Positions 1-9,767 of a DNA stretch of 64,000 nucleotides are shown here, in pieces. Below the pieces are notes generated by a model. That model had not been told where the DNA came from and searched no databases. It saw only the letters and a program-made list of their open reading frames with translations. Within the stretch, counting starts at the first letter, position 1. Each line of letters starts with the position of its first letter. The translations under genes were made by a program, and so were the position numbers. This DNA comes from Saccharothrix sp. ALI-22-I (GTDB lineage: Bacteria > Actinomycetota > Actinomycetes > Mycobacteriales > Pseudonocardiaceae): positions 744,001-808,000 of the forward strand of contig NZ_MTQP01000066.1 in the NCBI RefSeq assembly GCF_001984175.1. The letters are read 5' to 3'.

Positions 1-833
1 ACGTAGTGCCGCGCGAACGGGTGCTCGCCGGTCACCGCCTCGGCGTGCGCGGCGGAGAACTCGTGGTGCGGGAAGATCAGGTCCGACCCGCCGCCCTGGA
101 CGTCGAACGACGTGCCGAGGCGGTTCAACGCGATCGCGCTGCACTCGATGTGCCAGCCGGGCCGGCCCGCGCCCAGCTCTGAGGGCCACGACGGTTCGCC
201 CGGTCGGGCGGCACGCCACAGCAGGGCGTCCAACGGGTCGCGCTTGCCGGGCCGGTCCGGGTCGCCGCCGCGCTCGGCGAAGAACCGGTTCATCGTCTCC
301 AGGTCGTAGTTCGACTCGTAGCCGAACCGACCCGTCGCCGACCGGTCGAAGTACACGTCCGGGTACTCCGGGTCGTCCACCTTGTACGCGACGCCACCGG
401 TCATGAGCTTCGCGATGGCCTCGACCACCTCGGGGATCGCCTCGACGGCCCCGATGTACTCGCGCGGCGGCAGCACCCGCAGCGCCACCATGTCCTCGCG
501 GAACAGCGCGGTCTCGCGCATGCCCAGCACGACCCAGTCGTCCTGGTCCCGCTCCGCCCGTTCCAGCAGCGGGTCGTCGATGTCGGTGACGTTCTGCACG
601 TAGTGCACGTCGTGGCCGTTGTCCAGCCACACCCGGTGGACCAGGTCGAACGCCAGGTAGGTGGCCGCGTGCCCCAGGTGCGTGGCGTCGTACGGGGTGA
701 TGCCGCAGACGTACAGCCTGGCGGTGTCACCGGGGGCGGTCGGGCGCACCTCGCCGGCGGCGGTGTCGAACAGCCGCAGCGGACGCGGCTCTCCCGCTAC
801 CCGCGGGACTGGAGTAGATGACCAGGTCTGCAT
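1..833 (-). CDS. mshC: L-cysteine:glucosaminyl-inositol ligase MshC (3' end outside window)
   Basis: Encodes the N-terminal 277 residues of MshC, which ligates cysteine to GlcN-inositol using ATP in mycothiol synthesis in the cytoplasm. The class I aminoacyl-tRNA-synthetase fold is evident: the HIGH-type signature in [10 protein letters not shown] near residue 45, then GWHIECSAI and [11 protein letters not shown], which are shared with cysteinyl-tRNA synthetases. The N-terminus [11 protein letters not shown] and the overall pattern favour MshC over CysS, because MshC of actinomycetes begins this way. The ATG at 833 is the first start and faces the divergent slipin gene across an 88-bp gap. 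The KMSKS half lies beyond the left edge, so completeness cannot be judged. Confidence 0.92.
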   Translation of the reverse strand, partial: MQTWSSTPVPRVAGEPRPLRLFDTAAGEVRPTAPGDTARLYVCGITPYDATHLGHAATYLAFDLVHRVWLDNGHDVHYVQNVTDIDDPLLERAERDQDDWVVLGMRETALFREDMVALRVLPPREYIGAVEAIPEVVEAIAKLMTGGVAYKVDDPEYPDVYFDRSATGRFGYESNYDLETMNRFFAERGGDPDRPGKRDPLDALLWRAARPGEPSWPSELGAGRPGWHIECSAIALNRLGTSFDVQGGGSDLIFPHHEFSAAHAEAVTGEHPFARHY

Positions 834-921
834 GTGAACGACCCTAACTCGCCCGTGGACCGACGGGAGAACGTCCACCTGCCGGGACGTCGGCGTACCC
901 TCTGACCAGGAGACCTGGGAG

Positions 922-1791
922 ATGGTCGCGATGATCCTGGACATCGTCATCGGCGTGCTGAGCGTGCTCGGGCTCGGGCTGGCCAGTAGCGCCCGCGTGG
1001 TGAAGCAGTACGAACAGGGTTTGATCTTCCGCTTCGGCAGGGTGCGGCCGGCGCTGCGCGGGCCGGGGTTGACCATGGTGGTGCCGGGCATCGACCGGCT
1101 CCGGAAGGTCAACCTGCAGATCGTCACCCAGCCGATCCCGGCGCAGGACGGCATCACCCGCGACAACGTCACCGTGCGCGTGGACGCGGTCGTCTACTTC
1201 AAGGTGGTCGACCCGGTGCGGGCCGTGGTCAACGTCGAGGACTACCGGTTCGCCATGCTCCAGGTCGCGCAGACGTCGTTGCGCTCGATCATCGGCAAGA
1301 GCGAGTTGGACGATCTGCTGTCCAACCGGGAACGCCTCAACCAGGGCCTGGAGCTGATGATCGACAACCCCGCGGTGGCCTGGGGCATCGAGATCGACCG
1401 GGTCGAGATCAAGGACGTGGCGCTGCCGGAGAGCATGAAGCGGTCCATGTCGCGGCAGGCCGAGGCGGAGCGGGAACGGCGGGCGCGGGTCATCACCGCG
1501 GACGGCGAGTTGCAGGCGTCGAAGAAGCTGTCCGAGGCCGCCGCGGCGATGGCCGCGACACCTGCCGCGCTGCAACTCCGGCTGCTCCAGACGATCGTGG
1601 AGGTGGCGGCGGAGAAGAACTCGACGCTGGTGCTGCCCTTCCCGGTCGAGTTGCTGCGCTTCCTCGAACGGTCGTCCAACGCGATAGAACAGCAGGTCAA
1701 GGCAGCCGCGCCGGAACAGGTCACGGCGACCGCGCCGGAGCAGGGCACGGCACCGGAACGGGAGCGGATCACGGCGCCCGAGCGCCGCTGA
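922..1791 (+). CDS. Slipin/stomatin-like SPFH-domain membrane protein
   Basis: A 289-residue SPFH (band 7) protein: one N-terminal hydrophobic segment (residues 3-22), then the stomatin signature [16 protein letters not shown] and an SPFH domain to about residue 190, a helical Glu/Arg/Ala-rich segment, and a tail rich in Ala, Pro and Glu (about 250-289). Such proteins oligomerise at the inner membrane and are thought to organise membrane domains or scaffold proteases. The usual NfeD partner is not adjacent here; ctaD follows. Start ATG 922 has AGGAG 10 bases upstream; ATG 931 is an alternative. The family assignment is firm, the physiological role is not. Confidence 0.88.
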   Translation: MVAMILDIVIGVLSVLGLGLASSARVVKQYEQGLIFRFGRVRPALRGPGLTMVVPGIDRLRKVNLQIVTQPIPAQDGITRDNVTVRVDAVVYFKVVDPVRAVVNVEDYRFAMLQVAQTSLRSIIGKSELDDLLSNRERLNQGLELMIDNPAVAWGIEIDRVEIKDVALPESMKRSMSRQAEAERERRARVITADGELQASKKLSEAAAAMAATPAALQLRLLQTIVEVAAEKNSTLVLPFPVELLRFLERSSNAIEQQVKAAAPEQVTATAPEQGTAPERERITAPERR

Positions 1792-1861
1792 GCGTTTGCC
1801 CCGTGCCCCCGACCGGAGGAGCATGTGGGCTGGCTCACGTCGTTGGGACGAGGGAGGCGGC

Positions 1862-3652
1862 ATGACCGCTCTCAAGCCGGAACCGGTGATCACCCACCCG
1901 GGCGCGGCCCGACGACGGCCGAAGGGCGCCGTGCTGCTGGGTCTGTTCCGGACGACGGACCCGAAGCAGATCGGCCTGCTCTACCTGACCACGTCGTTCA
2001 TGTTCTTCATGGCCGGCGGCGCGATGGCGCTGCTGATCCGCGGCGAGCTGGCCCGGCCGGGCCTGCAGTTCCTGTCGACCGAGCAGTACAACCAGCTGTT
2101 CACCATGCACGGCACGATCATGCTGCTGCTGTACGCGACGCCGATCCTGTTCGGTTTCGCCAACTACATCCTGCCGTTGCAGATCGGCGCGCCGGACGTG
2201 GCGTTCCCCCGGCTCAACGCGTTCTCGTACTGGCTGTTCCTGTTCGGCGGGCTGACCGTGATGGCCGGGTTCCTCACGCCGGGCGGCGCGGCGGACTTCG
2301 GCTGGACCGGCTACACGCCGTTGAGCAGCGCGGTGCACGCGCCGGGCATCGGGCCGGACCTGTGGATCATGGGCCTGGCGGTGTCCGGTCTCGGCACGAT
2401 CCTGGGCGGCGTCAACATGGTGACCACGGTGTGCTGCCTGCGCGCGCCGGGCATGACGATGTTCCGGATGCCGATCTTCACCTGGAACATCTTCGTCACC
2501 AGCATCCTGATCCTGCTGGCGTTCCCGATCCTCACCGCGGCCCTGATGGGACTGGCGGCCGACCGGCACCTGGGCGCGCACGTGTTCGACCCCTCCAACG
2601 GCGGGGTGATCCTGTGGCAGCACCTGTTCTGGTTCTTCGGCCACCCCGAGGTCTACATCGTGGCGCTGCCGTTCTTCGGGATCGTCAGCGAGATCTTCCC
2701 GGTGTTCAGCCGGAAACCCCTGTTCGGCTACAAGGGACTGGTGTTCGCCACGTTCGCGATCGCCGCGCTGTCGGTGGCGGTGTGGGCGCACCACATGTTC
2801 GCCACCGGCGCGGTGCTGCTGCCGTTCTTCTCGCTGATGACGTTCCTGATCGCGGTGCCGACCGGCATCAAGTTCTTCAACTGGATCGGCACCATGTGGA
2901 AGGGGCAGATCACCCTGGAGACACCGATGCTGTTCAGCGTCGGGTTCCTCATCACGTTCCTGCTCGGCGGGCTGACCGGCATCATCCTGGCCTCGCCGCC
3001 GCTGGACTTCCACGTCACCGACACGTACTTCGTGGTGGCGCACTTCCACTACGTGCTGTTCGGCACGATCGTGTTCGCCACCTACGCGGGGCTGTACTTC
3101 TGGTTCCCGAAGATGACCGGGCGGATGCTCAACGAAGCGCTGGGCAAGCTGCACTTCTGGACCACGTTCCTCGGCTTCCACCTGACGTTCCTGATCCAGC
3201 ACTGGCTGGGCAACATCGGCATGCCGCGCCGGTACGCCGACTACCTGCCCAGCGACGGTTTCACCCTGCTGAACACCATCTCCACCATCGGGGCATTCCT
3301 GCTGGGCGCGTCCGTGCTGCCGTTCGTGTGGAACGTGCTGCGCAGCTACCGGTTCGGCGACCCGGCCGAAGGCGACGACCCGTGGGGCTTCGGCAACTCG
3401 CTCGAATGGGCGACGACGTGCCCGCCGCCGCGGCACAACTTCACCGAACTGCCCCGCATCCGGTCCGAGCGGCCCGCGTTCGAGCTGCACTACCCGCACA
3501 TGGTGGAGCGGATGCGCGACGAGTCGCACTTCTCGCTCACCGCCAGGGGAATGCGCCGGGCACACCCGGACGAGACGACCGAGAAGGCCCTCGCCTCGAC
3601 CGAACGTGAACGCGAGACGAAGGACGAGGTCAAGGACGACCGGCGCGACTGA
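1862..3652 (+). CDS. ctaD: Cytochrome c oxidase subunit I (aa3 type)
   Basis: A 596-residue haem-copper oxidase subunit I with about twelve membrane segments. Diagnostic motifs are the CuB ligand and His-Tyr crosslink stretch [14 protein letters not shown], the CuB histidine pair in [10 protein letters not shown], and the haem ligands in [16 protein letters not shown]. It reduces oxygen with electrons from the bcc complex and pumps protons. The start at ATG 1862 is preceded by GAGGGAGG; an upstream in-frame ATG at 1796 would add a poor, non-conserved leader. It stands alone, without ctaC, ctaE or ctaF, which is usual for actinobacterial ctaD. Confidence 0.97.
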   Translation: MTALKPEPVITHPGAARRRPKGAVLLGLFRTTDPKQIGLLYLTTSFMFFMAGGAMALLIRGELARPGLQFLSTEQYNQLFTMHGTIMLLLYATPILFGFANYILPLQIGAPDVAFPRLNAFSYWLFLFGGLTVMAGFLTPGGAADFGWTGYTPLSSAVHAPGIGPDLWIMGLAVSGLGTILGGVNMVTTVCCLRAPGMTMFRMPIFTWNIFVTSILILLAFPILTAALMGLAADRHLGAHVFDPSNGGVILWQHLFWFFGHPEVYIVALPFFGIVSEIFPVFSRKPLFGYKGLVFATFAIAALSVAVWAHHMFATGAVLLPFFSLMTFLIAVPTGIKFFNWIGTMWKGQITLETPMLFSVGFLITFLLGGLTGIILASPPLDFHVTDTYFVVAHFHYVLFGTIVFATYAGLYFWFPKMTGRMLNEALGKLHFWTTFLGFHLTFLIQHWLGNIGMPRRYADYLPSDGFTLLNTISTIGAFLLGASVLPFVWNVLRSYRFGDPAEGDDPWGFGNSLEWATTCPPPRHNFTELPRIRSERPAFELHYPHMVERMRDESHFSLTARGMRRAHPDETTEKALASTERERETKDEVKDDRRD

Positions 3653-3771
3653 GCCTGCGTGGTGTAGGGCGTTCGCCGGACAGTCGAGCGGTCGTCGCCT
3701 TCCTACTGTGGTGTGGCCTGCCGGGACGAACCGGCTTGCCACGTATCACAGGACCATGGGGAGGACCTCGA

Positions 3772-5094
3772 ATGTCACAGGGGAGAACGGCACGATTCCG
3801 AGCCGCCACCAGTGCTTGTCTGATCGCCGCGACCGGACTGGCGTCGGTCGTCTTCGCGTCACCGGCGCACGCGGCGCCGTCGTTCCAGCTGCCGTTCGAG
3901 TGCGGGCAGGAGTGGCGGCTGGACACCTGGGCGCACAGCCCCGCGCTGGACATGGTGCGCGAGCCGGACCAGGTCGGCACGCTGGGCGCGGCGCTGCTGG
4001 CGCCGGCGGCCGGCACGGTGAACAAGTCCACCTACCACGACAACGCCGGCCACATGATCCAGATCAACCACGGCGGCGGCCACTTCACCACCTACCTGCA
4101 CCTGGACTCGCGTGCGGTCGGGGTCGGCGCGCGGGTCGCGCAGGGCCAGCTGATCGGACGGGTCGGCAAGAGCGGGCCCACCTCGAACGGCCACCCGCAC
4201 CTGCACTACGAGCAGGGTTTCGACGCCAACGGCGACGGCAGCGCCACCTGGGGGTACGCCGGCGCGGAACGCGTCGCCGCGGTGTTCGACGGTGTCACCT
4301 ACACCGGGTCGTCGCGAACCTGGCGCAACGTCACCAGCCGCAACTGCGGCGAAGAGGCCGACCTCGAACGGGTGTCGGACTTCAGCGGTGACGGCCACTC
4401 CGACGTGCTCGGCGTCAACGCCGCCGGTGACCTGCTCTACTACCCGAACAACGGCCTGGCCCTCTCAGCGCCCAAGGAGATCGGGCACGGCTGGGCCGCC
4501 TTCAAGCACGTCATGGCCGCCGACTTCAGCGGCGACGGGCACGCGGACGTGCTCGGCGTCGACGCCGCGGGTGACCTGCTCTACTACCCGAACAACGGCT
4601 TGGCGCTCTCCACGCCCAAGGAGATCGGACATGGCTGGGGCGGGTTCAAGCACGTCATGGCCGCCGACTTCAGCGGCGACGGACACGCCGACGTGCTCGG
4701 CGTCGACGCCGCGGGTGACCTCTGGTACTACCCCAACAACGGCCTGGCGCTCTCCACGCCCAAGCAGCTCGGACACGGCTGGGGCGGGTTCAAGCACGTC
4801 ATGGCCGCCGACTTCAGCGGCGACGGACACGCCGACGTGCTCGGCGTCGACGCCGCGGGTGACCTCTGGTACTACCCCAACAACGGCCTGGCGCTCTCCA
4901 CGCCCAAGCAGCTCGGACACGGCTGGGGCGCGTTCAGCCAGGTCTTCGCCTCCGACTTCAGCGGCGACGGGCACGCCGACGTCCTCGGCGTCAACGCCGA
5001 AGGCGACCTCTCGTACTACCCCAACAACAAACTGGCGCTCTCCACGCCCAAGCAGCTCGGACACGGCTGGGGCGCGTTCCCGCACGTGATGTGA
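3772..5094 (+). CDS. Secreted M23 (LytM) peptidase with 48-residue beta-propeller-like repeats
   Basis: A 440-residue exported protein. Residues 1-35 form a signal peptide ending in SPAHA-APS. A LytM-type M23 domain spans about 36-200, with the zinc/catalytic pattern HSPALD, an extended mid segment, and HPHLHYE. The rest is five copies of a 48-residue unit with DFSGDGHADVLGVDAAGDL and YYPNNGLALSTPK, the VCBS/FG-GAP type often found fused to secreted hydrolases. The likely job is cleavage of peptide crosslinks in peptidoglycan, or of a proteinaceous target, with the repeats as binding module. ATG 3772 follows GGGGAGGACC; the ATG at 3736 is less likely. It converges with the VWA gene. Confidence 0.85.
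   Translation: MSQGRTARFRAATSACLIAATGLASVVFASPAHAAPSFQLPFECGQEWRLDTWAHSPALDMVREPDQVGTLGAALLAPAAGTVNKSTYHDNAGHMIQINHGGGHFTTYLHLDSRAVGVGARVAQGQLIGRVGKSGPTSNGHPHLHYEQGFDANGDGSATWGYAGAERVAAVFDGVTYTGSSRTWRNVTSRNCGEEADLERVSDFSGDGHSDVLGVNAAGDLLYYPNNGLALSAPKEIGHGWAAFKHVMAADFSGDGHADVLGVDAAGDLLYYPNNGLALSTPKEIGHGWGGFKHVMAADFSGDGHADVLGVDAAGDLWYYPNNGLALSTPKQLGHGWGGFKHVMAADFSGDGHADVLGVDAAGDLWYYPNNGLALSTPKQLGHGWGAFSQVFASDFSGDGHADVLGVNAEGDLSYYPNNKLALSTPKQLGHGWGAFPHVM
4381..5091 (+). repeat. Five tandem 144-bp repeats inside the M23 gene
   Basis: The codons for FSGDGH recur at 4381, 4525, 4669, 4813 and 4957, exactly 144 bp apart. Copies three and four are nearly identical over the whole unit at the DNA level, while the first and last have diverged. 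Confidence 0.95.
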
Positions 5095-5101
5095 ACTCGG
5101 G

Positions 5102-5131
5102 GTGGCGCGGACCCGGCCGGGAACGCGCCAC
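5102..5131. terminator. Possible bidirectional hairpin between convergent genes
   Basis: GTGGCGCG (5102-5109) pairs with CGCGCCAC (5124-5131) across a 14-base loop in the 45-bp gap between the M23 gene and the VWA gene. There is no clear T run, as is common in high-GC actinomycetes. Confidence 0.45.
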
Positions 5132-5139
5132 GTCCCCCG

Positions 5140-7074
5140 TCAACGACGCTTTCGCGACCTCAGGTAGTCGCTGACGACCGCCGCGCCCAGACCGTCCTCC
5201 CCCGGCGCGACGACCCGACCACCGGACCGCCGGGCCACCGTGTCCACGAACCTGGTCAGCCTCGGGTCGTCGCCCAGCCGGAACACCGTGATCGACGCGC
5301 CCAGCCGGGCCAGCGCGTCCACCTCGACCAGGGTCTTGCCGATGGTCCGCTCCAGCGGCGGGTAGTGGAACTCCGCGTCGCCGGTCGCCTCCAGGTGCGC
5401 GGTCGGCTCGCCGTCGGTCACCACCAGCACCACCGGCTGCGCGTCGGGGTGCCGGCGCACGTGCCGACCGGCCAGCAGCAGCGCGTGGTGCAGGTTCGTG
5501 CCCTGCTCCCACACCCCTTCCAACGCGGTCAGCCGGCCGATGTCGACGGTCTCGGCGTGCCGGCCGAACGTGATCAGCTCCAGCGCGTCGGTGCGGAACC
5601 TGGTGCGCACCAGGTGGTGCAGCGCCAGCGCGGTGCGCTTCATCGGCACCCACCGACCGTCCTGCACCATCGACCAGGACGTGTCCACGCACAACGCGAC
5701 CGCCGCGCGCGACCGCTGTTCGGTCTCGCTGACCTCGACGTCCACCACGTCCAACTTCACCGGGCGGCCGGCCGACCGCAGCACCGCGTTGGTGACGGTG
5801 CGCGGCACGTTCCACGGCTCGGTGTCGCCGAACTGCCACGGCCGCGTGGACCCGATCAGCTCACCGGCGGCGCCGGCCGACGAGTTGTCCCGCTGCCCCT
5901 GCTCCCGCGCGCTGTCGATCACGCCGCGCAACGCCGTCTCGCCCAACCGCCGCAACGCCTTCGGCGTCAACCGCAGCGAACCGTCCGGCGCGCGTTCCAG
6001 CAGGTTCTGCTGTCGCAGCTCGCGTTCCAGCTCGGCCAACCGCCGCGCGTCCACCCCGGCCTCGTCACCGAGCTGCCGGACCAGCGCCTCCAGGTCGATG
6101 TCCTCCAGCCGCGCGCCCGGGTAGGACTGCGCCAACTGCTCGGCCAACGCGTCCAGCTCGGCCAGGTCCGCCATCGCCTGCGCGCCTTCGCCCAACCCCA
6201 TCGGGTTGTTGCCGCGGAACCGCGCCGACCCGTCCCAGTCCTCCCCCGGCCGCAGCCCCTGCAACAACGAGTCCAATTGGGACAGCTGCGAGCCGACGCC
6301 GGTGTTCCCGAATGCCTGCTGCGACAACGCCGACAGCTCCTCGCGCTGCTGGTCGGTCATCGAGTTCATCATCCGCTGGGCGGCGGCGGACCGGGCGGCC
6401 AGCGCGTCGATCAGCTCGTCCACCGAGCGCGGGTTCTCCGGGAAGAACTCGCCGTGCTCGCGCATGAACTGCTCGAACCGCTCGGCTGTGTCCTCACCGG
6501 CGGCGTGCGCGGCGAGCAGCGCGTTCAGGTCGTTCAGCATCGACTGGATGCGCTGCACGTCCTCGGGCCGGACGTTCTCCATGGCCTGTTTCATGCCCTG
6601 GAACCGCTGGTCCATCAGCTCGCGGCCGAGCATGTTCTGGATCTTCTCGTAGGACTCGCGGGCCTGCGGCGACCGCCAGTCGTACTCGCCCAGCTCGCGC
6701 ACCGCCGCCGCGGTCGACTGCGGCAACGCGTCCAGCTGGGCCTCGCGGAACCGCGCGTCGTCGTCCGGGTCCGGGAACAGCGCCGCCCGTTCGGCCTCCA
6801 ACGCCTGCTCCAGCAGCCGCTGGATCTCCTGCAGCGTGCCGTCCAGCCGGTTGCGCCTGGTCAGCGCGGCGCGTTTCTGCCACAGCCGCGCGGTCAGGTC
6901 GTCCAGACCGCGCGTGCCGGTCACGCCCCGGCGCAGCAGCTCGCGCAGCGCCGAATCGGGTGAGGCGCCCTCCATGACCTCGCGGCCCAGCTCGTCCATG
7001 GCCGCCCGCAGGTCCGTCGGCGGGGCCAGCGGGTCCGGCCCGTCTACGTAGCGGCCGTACCGGTAACTGCTCAT
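5140..7074 (-). CDS. VWA-domain protein, partner of the AAA+ chelatase-like ATPase
   Basis: A 644-residue cytoplasmic protein. The first 400 residues are helical and charged (Glu/Arg/Gln-rich), with no membrane segment; a von Willebrand A domain occupies about 430-640, with the MIDAS start VALCVDTSWSMV and VVTDGEPTAH. AAA+/VWA pairs of this kind (magnesium-chelatase-like) act as metal-dependent remodelling machines; the substrate is unknown. It overlaps the upstream ATPase by four bases (ATGA, 7071-7074), indicating translational coupling. A comparable pair exists in mycobacteria (from memory Rv0958/Rv0959). The family is well supported; the function is not. Confidence 0.85.
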   Translation of the reverse strand: MSSYRYGRYVDGPDPLAPPTDLRAAMDELGREVMEGASPDSALRELLRRGVTGTRGLDDLTARLWQKRAALTRRNRLDGTLQEIQRLLEQALEAERAALFPDPDDDARFREAQLDALPQSTAAAVRELGEYDWRSPQARESYEKIQNMLGRELMDQRFQGMKQAMENVRPEDVQRIQSMLNDLNALLAAHAAGEDTAERFEQFMREHGEFFPENPRSVDELIDALAARSAAAQRMMNSMTDQQREELSALSQQAFGNTGVGSQLSQLDSLLQGLRPGEDWDGSARFRGNNPMGLGEGAQAMADLAELDALAEQLAQSYPGARLEDIDLEALVRQLGDEAGVDARRLAELERELRQQNLLERAPDGSLRLTPKALRRLGETALRGVIDSAREQGQRDNSSAGAAGELIGSTRPWQFGDTEPWNVPRTVTNAVLRSAGRPVKLDVVDVEVSETEQRSRAAVALCVDTSWSMVQDGRWVPMKRTALALHHLVRTRFRTDALELITFGRHAETVDIGRLTALEGVWEQGTNLHHALLLAGRHVRRHPDAQPVVLVVTDGEPTAHLEATGDAEFHYPPLERTIGKTLVEVDALARLGASITVFRLGDDPRLTRFVDTVARRSGGRVVAPGEDGLGAAVVSDYLRSRKRR

Positions 7075-8474
7075 CCGTACACCGTCCGGTCGTCGTCGCT
7101 GTCCTTGGACAGCTGACGGGTGAGGTAGAGCGATTCCAACGCCAGCTCGACGGCCGACGCGATGCGTCCCGCCGGGTCCTTGGGTCCCGCGCCGACCCGC
7201 TGCGCCACCTCGTGCAGCACGGGCAGCTCCGGCAGGGCGGCCAGCAGGTCGAGGGCGGGCACGCGTTCACCGGTGGCCACCGGGTGGCCGTCGGACACCA
7301 GCTCGGCCAACGGGCGCAGGTTGATCCCCGCGAACGTCGAGCGCGCCGTGTCCGCGATCGCCCGGCGCAGCAGGTGGGTCAGCACCTCCTGCTCGCGGCC
7401 CTCCTCACCGGCCTCGAACTCCAGCTTGCCGCGCAGCACCTCGGGCACCGACTCCAGGTCGATCGGGCGGGCGATGGGCGGGTTCTCGCCGATCAGCGCG
7501 CTGCGCCGGAGGGCACTCGCGGCCACCGTCTCGGCCGCCGCGACCGCGAACCGGGCCGACACGCCGGAGCGCTGGTCGATCGCGGACGACTCGCGCAGGT
7601 GCCGCACGAACCGGGCGATGACCTCCAGCAGGTGGTCGCCCACCTCGGCGACGAGGCCGGCCTCCTGGCGGACCAGGTCGATCTCGGCGCCGATCTCCAG
7701 TGGGTAGTGGGTGCGGATCTCGGCGCCGAACCGGTCCTTGAGCGGGGTGATGATCCGGCCGCGGTTGGTGTAGTCCTCGGGGTTGGCGGTGGCGACGAGC
7801 AGCACGTCCAGCGGGAGCCGCAGCGTGTAGCCGCGGATCTGGATGTCGCGCTCCTCCATCACGTTCAGCAACGCCACCTGGATGCGTTCGGCCAGGTCGG
7901 GGAGCTCGTTGACGGCGATGACGCCGCGGTGCGAGCGCGGCAGCAGGCCGTAGTGGATGGTCTCCGGGTCGCCGAGGCTGCGGCCCTGCGCGACCTTGAC
8001 CGGGTCGACGTCGCCAACCAGGTCGCCGACGCTGGTGTCCGGCGTGGCCAGCTTCTCGGCGAACCGCTCGTCGCGGTGCTTCCAGGTCACGGGCAGCTCG
8101 TCACCCAGCTCCTGGGCCCGGCGTTTGGACTCGGGCGTGATCGGGTCGAGCGGGTGCTCGTTCAACTCGGCGCCCGCGATCACCGGCGTCCACTCGTCCA
8201 GCAGCCCGACGAGCGTGCGCAGCAGACGGGTCTTGCCCTGCCCGCGTTCACCGAGGAGCACCACGTCGTGGCCCGCGAGCAACGCGCGCTCCAACTGCGG
8301 GAGCACGGTGCGGTCGAAGCCCACGATGCCGGGCCACGGGTCACGGCCCTCACGAAGGGCGGCCAGCAGGTTTTCCCGGATCTCGGCCTTCACCCCGCGC
8401 GGCAGGTAGCCTGCCGCCCGGAGCGCGCCTGCGGTGGTGGGGAGCTCAGAGGTCACTCCAACGAAGTTACGCAC
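7071..8474 (-). CDS. AAA+ ATPase of the magnesium-chelatase ChlI/MoxR type
   Basis: A 467-residue AAA+ ATPase: Walker A GERGQGKT near residue 77, Walker B-like GVIAVNELPDL near residue 188, sensor-1 VLLVATANPEDY, and an arginine-finger region around PLKDRFGAEIRTHYPL. It resembles ChlI/BchI subunits but no chlorophyll or cobalamin chelatase genes are nearby, so a general chaperone-like role with the downstream VWA protein is inferred. Two GTG starts are possible, 8474 and 8456; neither has a convincing ribosome site, and the longer form is given. Confidence 0.85.
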   Translation of the reverse strand: MRNFVGVTSELPTTAGALRAAGYLPRGVKAEIRENLLAALREGRDPWPGIVGFDRTVLPQLERALLAGHDVVLLGERGQGKTRLLRTLVGLLDEWTPVIAGAELNEHPLDPITPESKRRAQELGDELPVTWKHRDERFAEKLATPDTSVGDLVGDVDPVKVAQGRSLGDPETIHYGLLPRSHRGVIAVNELPDLAERIQVALLNVMEERDIQIRGYTLRLPLDVLLVATANPEDYTNRGRIITPLKDRFGAEIRTHYPLEIGAEIDLVRQEAGLVAEVGDHLLEVIARFVRHLRESSAIDQRSGVSARFAVAAAETVAASALRRSALIGENPPIARPIDLESVPEVLRGKLEFEAGEEGREQEVLTHLLRRAIADTARSTFAGINLRPLAELVSDGHPVATGERVPALDLLAALPELPVLHEVAQRVGAGPKDPAGRIASAVELALESLYLTRQLSKDSDDDRTVYG

Positions 8475-8793
8475 CGATCGCCCGTCGGTCGATGTGGAGC
8501 AGCTCCACCCGGGCGGAACGCAACGGGGGCGTAACGAAACCCCAGGTGAAGACGTTTCGGCTACCGACGCTTGACTTAACGAAGACCTCGCCGCCCGGAC
8601 GCTCCGCCGCGATCACCTGGAAGTGATGCTCGGGGAAGCGACGCCCTGAAAGCGCTGCCTGGACATGACTCGCCAAAGCGACGGCCCGGAATTGTCGGAC
8701 CTCGCCGGTGAATCACGAATAGCGATCTCCCTGGCGGGGACTCCTGCGCAGCATTCGCCGGGTTGGCCGTCGCCGAGTGCGCCGGGGCGAGCG
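8475..8793. other. Intergenic region upstream of the AAA+ gene
   Basis: This 319-bp gap must hold the promoter of the ATPase/VWA pair. A 69-codon frame on the minus strand (8467-8676) has only weak third-base bias and no recognisable product, so I do not call it. I see no repeat or clear hairpin. Confidence 0.5.
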
Positions 8794-9654
8794 TCAGCGG
8801 GCCAGGGTGAGTAGTTCGGTCAGCGCGGGTTTGTTGTCCAGGTAGGCGATGGCGTTCATCGGGGCCAGCACCCGGCACCACTCGTGCAGGCGGTCGGGGT
8901 CGAGGCCTGCGGCTTTGGCGACGCGTGTGCCGCGTGCCTCCACGCCCTCGCGGCCGGCGGCGTCCAGGACGTAGTCCACTACGTCGAAGCACGGGTCGCC
9001 TACGCACGCCCGCGGATCGATCGCCACCAGGCCGCGGGATGGGCCGCCGTCCAGGACGTTGCCCAGGTGCAGGTCGCCGTGCAGCAGCACGCGTGGCTGG
9101 GTGTCGAGTAGGGCGCGGCAGCGGGTGAGGGCTCGGTCCCAGGTGGGCTGGGTGATGTGTGCGGCGACGGCGGGGTCGGACAGGCGGCGGCCGATCCGGG
9201 TGAAGGCCTCCTCGCAGCGGTCGCGCAGGTCCAGCCGGTCGCCGTCGGGATCGGGCACTGTGTGCAATGCCGCCGCCAGCTCGGCCCACTCCTCCGGTGA
9301 CGGTGGGGTCGGCAGTTCGTCGGCCATCGTGCCCGGTCGGATCGCCTCCATCAGCAGAACGCCGGGGGCCTCGGCCAGGACGGCGGGTACGCGTCCGGAC
9401 GGGGCGAACAAGCGCAGCACGGCGGCTTGTTCGGCGAGGAAAGTGACGTCCGGGCTGAGTTTGAGCGCTGCGGGCAGGCCGTCCGACGAGCAGGCCACGA
9501 CGACCGACGACGCTCCCTGCGGCATCATCCCGCCCAGCGTGAGGCCCCAGCGGTCGGCGACACGGGAGGCCAACGCGGGTGCATCCGCGCACCACTCGGC
9601 GACGGACGGGCCGAACCGGAGCGCCAGTCGGGCGGTGATCTCGTCGATGTCCAC
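8794..9654 (-). CDS. Streptomycin 6-kinase-like (APH(6)/hydroxyurea) phosphotransferase
   Basis: A 286-residue member of the aminoglycoside/hydroxyurea kinase family. The Brenner motif VLLHGDLHLGNVL lies near residue 193 and the metal-binding IDPRACVGDPCFDVVDYVL near residue 215, the latter being the typical APH(6) form. Family members phosphorylate streptomycin at the 6-OH or detoxify hydroxyurea. There is no antibiotic cluster around it, so intrinsic resistance or an unknown small-molecule substrate is equally possible. The start is GTG 9654; the ribosome site is weak. A strong terminator of the cellulase gene lies just upstream, so it has its own promoter. Confidence 0.8.
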   Translation of the reverse strand: MDIDEITARLALRFGPSVAEWCADAPALASRVADRWGLTLGGMMPQGASSVVVACSSDGLPAALKLSPDVTFLAEQAAVLRLFAPSGRVPAVLAEAPGVLLMEAIRPGTMADELPTPPSPEEWAELAAALHTVPDPDGDRLDLRDRCEEAFTRIGRRLSDPAVAAHITQPTWDRALTRCRALLDTQPRVLLHGDLHLGNVLDGGPSRGLVAIDPRACVGDPCFDVVDYVLDAAGREGVEARGTRVAKAAGLDPDRLHEWCRVLAPMNAIAYLDNKPALTELLTLAR

Positions 9655-9691
9655 TCAGGCCACGCTATGACCGGGCACAAGCGAATTAACG

Positions 9692-9728
9692 CCCGTAGGC
9701 GGCGTCCGGAGTGGACGCCGCCTACGGG
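9692..9728 (-). terminator. Terminator of the GH6 cellobiohydrolase gene
   Basis: A perfect 16-bp stem, CCCGTAGGCGGCGTCC (9692-9707) with its complement at 9713-9728, closes a 5-base loop 39 bp after the stop codon. Confidence 0.85.
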
Positions 9729-9767
9729 GAGTGCGGTTGTTCGGTTGTGGTGCCAGTCAGCCGATGG

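Noticed and set aside
5140-8474. Magnesium or cobalt chelatase for tetrapyrroles (AAA+/VWA pair)
   Set aside because: No large chelatase subunit or chlorophyll/cobalamin genes are nearby; the general AAA+/VWA family is all that is supported.
8467-8676. 69-codon frame upstream of the AAA+ gene
   Set aside because: Third-position bias is weak, the product has no recognisable feature and it overlaps the start of the ATPase gene.
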